From Lachnospiraceae bacterium (GTDB taxonomy: Bacteria; Bacillota; Clostridia; Lachnospirales; Lachnospiraceae), in contig JAFOYD010000074.1 in the NCBI GenBank assembly GCA_017391545.1, positions 1 to 6,955 on the forward strand: DNA of 6,955 nt, in the 5' to 3' direction. How positions within the stretch are numbered: position 1 is the stretch's first letter; each line of letters opens with the position of its first letter. Shown here in pieces: positions 5,629-6,955 of this stretch. A program made the translations under genes and the position numbers. Under the pieces are notes generated by a model. The model did no database searches. It was given only the letters and a program-made list of their open reading frames with translations, and was not told where the DNA came from.

Positions 5629-5943
5629 TCAGTATTTATTCGATTCTTTTCTGTTGATCTCTATCGTTTCGACAGTTCCATCCGTCTTTTCAATGTTCCA
5701 GTGGACAAGATCCCCCTCCGTCGTCACAGACAGCTGACTTCCCATGCCACCGATGTCTGCGCCAAGATACAGCGATATCGCACCAAACTTACATTCCTTG
5801 ATGCAGGAGGAACAGCCCCAGCAGTCCTTTGGATATTTCACGTAGCACTTCCCATCATCGCCCTTTTTAATCAGACTTCCGGGACAGACTGCTGCACACC
5901 TGCCGCACCCTGTACACTTTTTTGAATCAATTGCGATGCTCAT
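5629..5943 (-). CDS. aprB: APS reductase beta subunit (2x[4Fe-4S] ferredoxin), short form
   Basis: 104-residue iron-sulfur subunit that passes electrons to the AprA flavin for reduction of APS to sulfite and AMP. Cluster ligands: C10, C13, C16, C20 and C41, C44, C47, C51. The second motif is CWGCSSCIKEC; W42 matches the Trp of the AprB motif CWECYSC that lies near the electron path to FAD. After the ferredoxin fold comes the AprB-specific beta segment GADIGGMGSQLSV...DLVHWNIEKTDGTVETIEI (61-97), which separates it from generic ferredoxins. The classical AprB has about 150 residues with a long C-terminal tail wrapping AprA; that tail is missing here. The start is ATG 5943 with SD GAGAGGTG at 5950-5957; a GTG at 5950-5952 in the same frame is part of that SD, so it is not used. 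Overlaps the end of aprA by 17 bases, implying coupled synthesis. Confidence 0.88.
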   Translation of the reverse strand: MSIAIDSKKCTGCGRCAAVCPGSLIKKGDDGKCYVKYPKDCWGCSSCIKECKFGAISLYLGADIGGMGSQLSVTTEGDLVHWNIEKTDGTVETIEINRKESNKY

Positions 5944-6955
5944 AGATGTCACCTCTCTTTACCAGTTCTCTGTATATGACCTCGTATTTACCATCCTTAT
6001 AAACGGTATTTACATATTTGAGCCATTCATCACTCTTTTCAGGATAATCGAGATTCTCGGCAAAGCTGTGCCATCTCGTCTCTTTCCTGGCTTTCAAATG
6101 GGCAATCAGTGTCCTGCACACTGTCAGCCGTTCACGCAGCTCATACACGAACATCAGCTCATGATAGTCATCTGCATTTAAGTTCTCGCTCAGTTTCATG
6201 AGCTGCAGTATTTTTTCATCAGCAAGCAAAAGCTGTTTTTCATTGAACTGATAGTGTGCACCGATGCCTCCTGCATACGTGTCCATGACCTTTTGCATCG
6301 CTTCTTCAAGCTGCTCTGTGGTAAAGACTGTCTGCTTTTCCTTGAGAATTGCATCATACTCCGAAGCCTTCTCCTCAAGAAGTCTGTCGGCTTCCTCATC
6401 TGGCAATATGACATCTGTGTCATTTTCGATCTGTCTGATCATATCCAGCGCTGCAATCTCACCCTCGACAAGTGCACCCGTCACGTACTTTTGTGGGCAT
6501 CCTCCTGCCACATCACCAGCTGCATACAGCCCCTTGATCGTCGTCTGTCTGTTGGTATCTACCCAGTAACCGCTCGCTGTATGCCCGCCGACGATATACG
6601 GCTCGGTGCCTTCAATCTCAACATTTTGTTCACTTGGATTTTTGCCTGCCTCGATCCACTTTAATGTCTGGCTCGGAGCCATGTTCAGATACGCCTTTTT
6701 CAGTGACTCGTCCTGCTCCGGTGTGATTCCCTCTGTCCTTAAGTAACATGGTCCTCTGCCCTCCAGATTTTCCTTCACTGTGCCATATACTCTCTGGGAT
6801 GTGGTCAGACCGTATTTATTTTCATAGACTTCGCCAAGGGAGTTGACCTGCCTGGCGCCCACGCCCTGTGCGATAGTTCCTGTAGGAGCGATGGTGTCCT
6901 TACACCGAAGCGCGATAAATCGCATCTCGAAGGTCGTCATCTCCGCTCCTGCCCT
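5927..6955 (-). CDS. aprA: APS reductase alpha subunit (FAD), C-terminal 342 residues; 5' end off window
   Basis: The reading frame is open to the right edge (Arg-Ala-Gly-Ala-Glu precedes the first visible Met), so the gene begins outside the window and the ATG at 6940 is internal. The visible part is the C-terminal portion of a fumarate-reductase/AprA-type flavoprotein: RAGAEMTTFEMRF matches the segment after the FAD-domain glycine run, then a capping-domain region, GGHTASGYWVDTNRQTTIKGL, the second FAD-binding segment GLYAAGDVAGGCPQKYVTG (visible residues 142-160) and a helical C-terminal domain with RKETRWHSF (290-298). With AprB it reduces APS to sulfite plus AMP. Direct linkage to aprB and cysDN supports the substrate. 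The flavin-side motif reads GGCPQKY where sulfate reducers have SGHK-type sequences, so this is a divergent, assimilatory-lineage AprA. A generic fumarate reductase/L-aspartate oxidase is the alternative, made unlikely by context. Confidence 0.87.
   Translation of the reverse strand, partial: RAGAEMTTFEMRFIALRCKDTIAPTGTIAQGVGARQVNSLGEVYENKYGLTTSQRVYGTVKENLEGRGPCYLRTEGITPEQDESLKKAYLNMAPSQTLKWIEAGKNPSEQNVEIEGTEPYIVGGHTASGYWVDTNRQTTIKGLYAAGDVAGGCPQKYVTGALVEGEIAALDMIRQIENDTDVILPDEEADRLLEEKASEYDAILKEKQTVFTTEQLEEAMQKVMDTYAGGIGAHYQFNEKQLLLADEKILQLMKLSENLNADDYHELMFVYELRERLTVCRTLIAHLKARKETRWHSFAENLDYPEKSDEWLKYVNTVYKDGKYEVIYRELVKRGDIYEHRN
5950..5957 (-). promoter_or_regulatory. Ribosome-binding site of aprB within the end of aprA
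   Basis: GAGAGGTG on the minus strand lies in the last codons of aprA (encoding Lys-Arg-Gly), 6 to 7 bases ahead of ATG 5943. It decides the aprB start, because the alternative in-frame GTG forms the final bases of this site. Confidence 0.75.

Noticed and set aside
5944..5952. GTG start for aprB at 5952
   Set aside because: The GTG is the end of the GAGAGGTG ribosome-binding site for ATG 5943, and no separate site precedes it.

Overview
The window carries one sulfur-assimilation locus, with every recognisable gene on the minus strand (transcription runs from high to low coordinates). Strong AGGAGG-type Shine-Dalgarno sites, moderate GC, very tight gene packing and the protein flavour all suggest a strictly anaerobic Firmicute of the Clostridia, most likely Lachnospiraceae-like. 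That placement is inferred from style and content; no rRNA or other taxonomic marker is present.

Upstream block, right to left: the 3' portion of aprA (APS reductase flavoprotein, cut by the right edge), aprB (its 2x[4Fe-4S] ferredoxin subunit), cysD and cysN (the two subunits of GTP-driven ATP sulfurylase). These four are overlapping or closely spaced and look like one transcript. They would convert sulfate to APS (CysDN) and then APS directly to sulfite (AprAB). No APS kinase (cysC), PAPS/APS reductase of the thioredoxin-dependent type (cysH) or cysJI is in the window. So an assimilatory-type ATP sulfurylase is paired with a reductase of the type best known from sulfate respiration.

A 97-base gap (2908-3004) separates the two blocks and holds a clear sigma-A-type promoter (TTGACA, 17 bp, TATATT) with two copies of a CCTA-N9-TAGG dyad inside a 30-bp imperfect direct repeat. 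One copy covers the -35 box and the other lies between the predicted transcription start and the metY ribosome-binding site, so this looks like an operator for a sulfur-responsive repressor.

Downstream block, right to left: metY (O-acetylhomoserine sulfhydrylase), a short siroheme sulfite reductase with two extra ferredoxin clusters, a TusA-like sulfurtransferase, a thioredoxin with an unusual CIPC active site, and the start of a ThiS/MoaD-like sulfur-carrier protein cut by the left edge. Together these suggest that sulfite is reduced and the sulfur passed through protein carriers (TusA-like persulfide and/or ThiS-like thiocarboxylate) to MetY to make homocysteine. This resembles the protein-thiocarboxylate-dependent homocysteine route (HcyS/HcyF/HcyD with MetY) described in Wolinella succinogenes. 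The genes that would settle it, a ThiF-like activating enzyme and a JAMM-type carrier protease, would lie just past the left edge and cannot be seen here.
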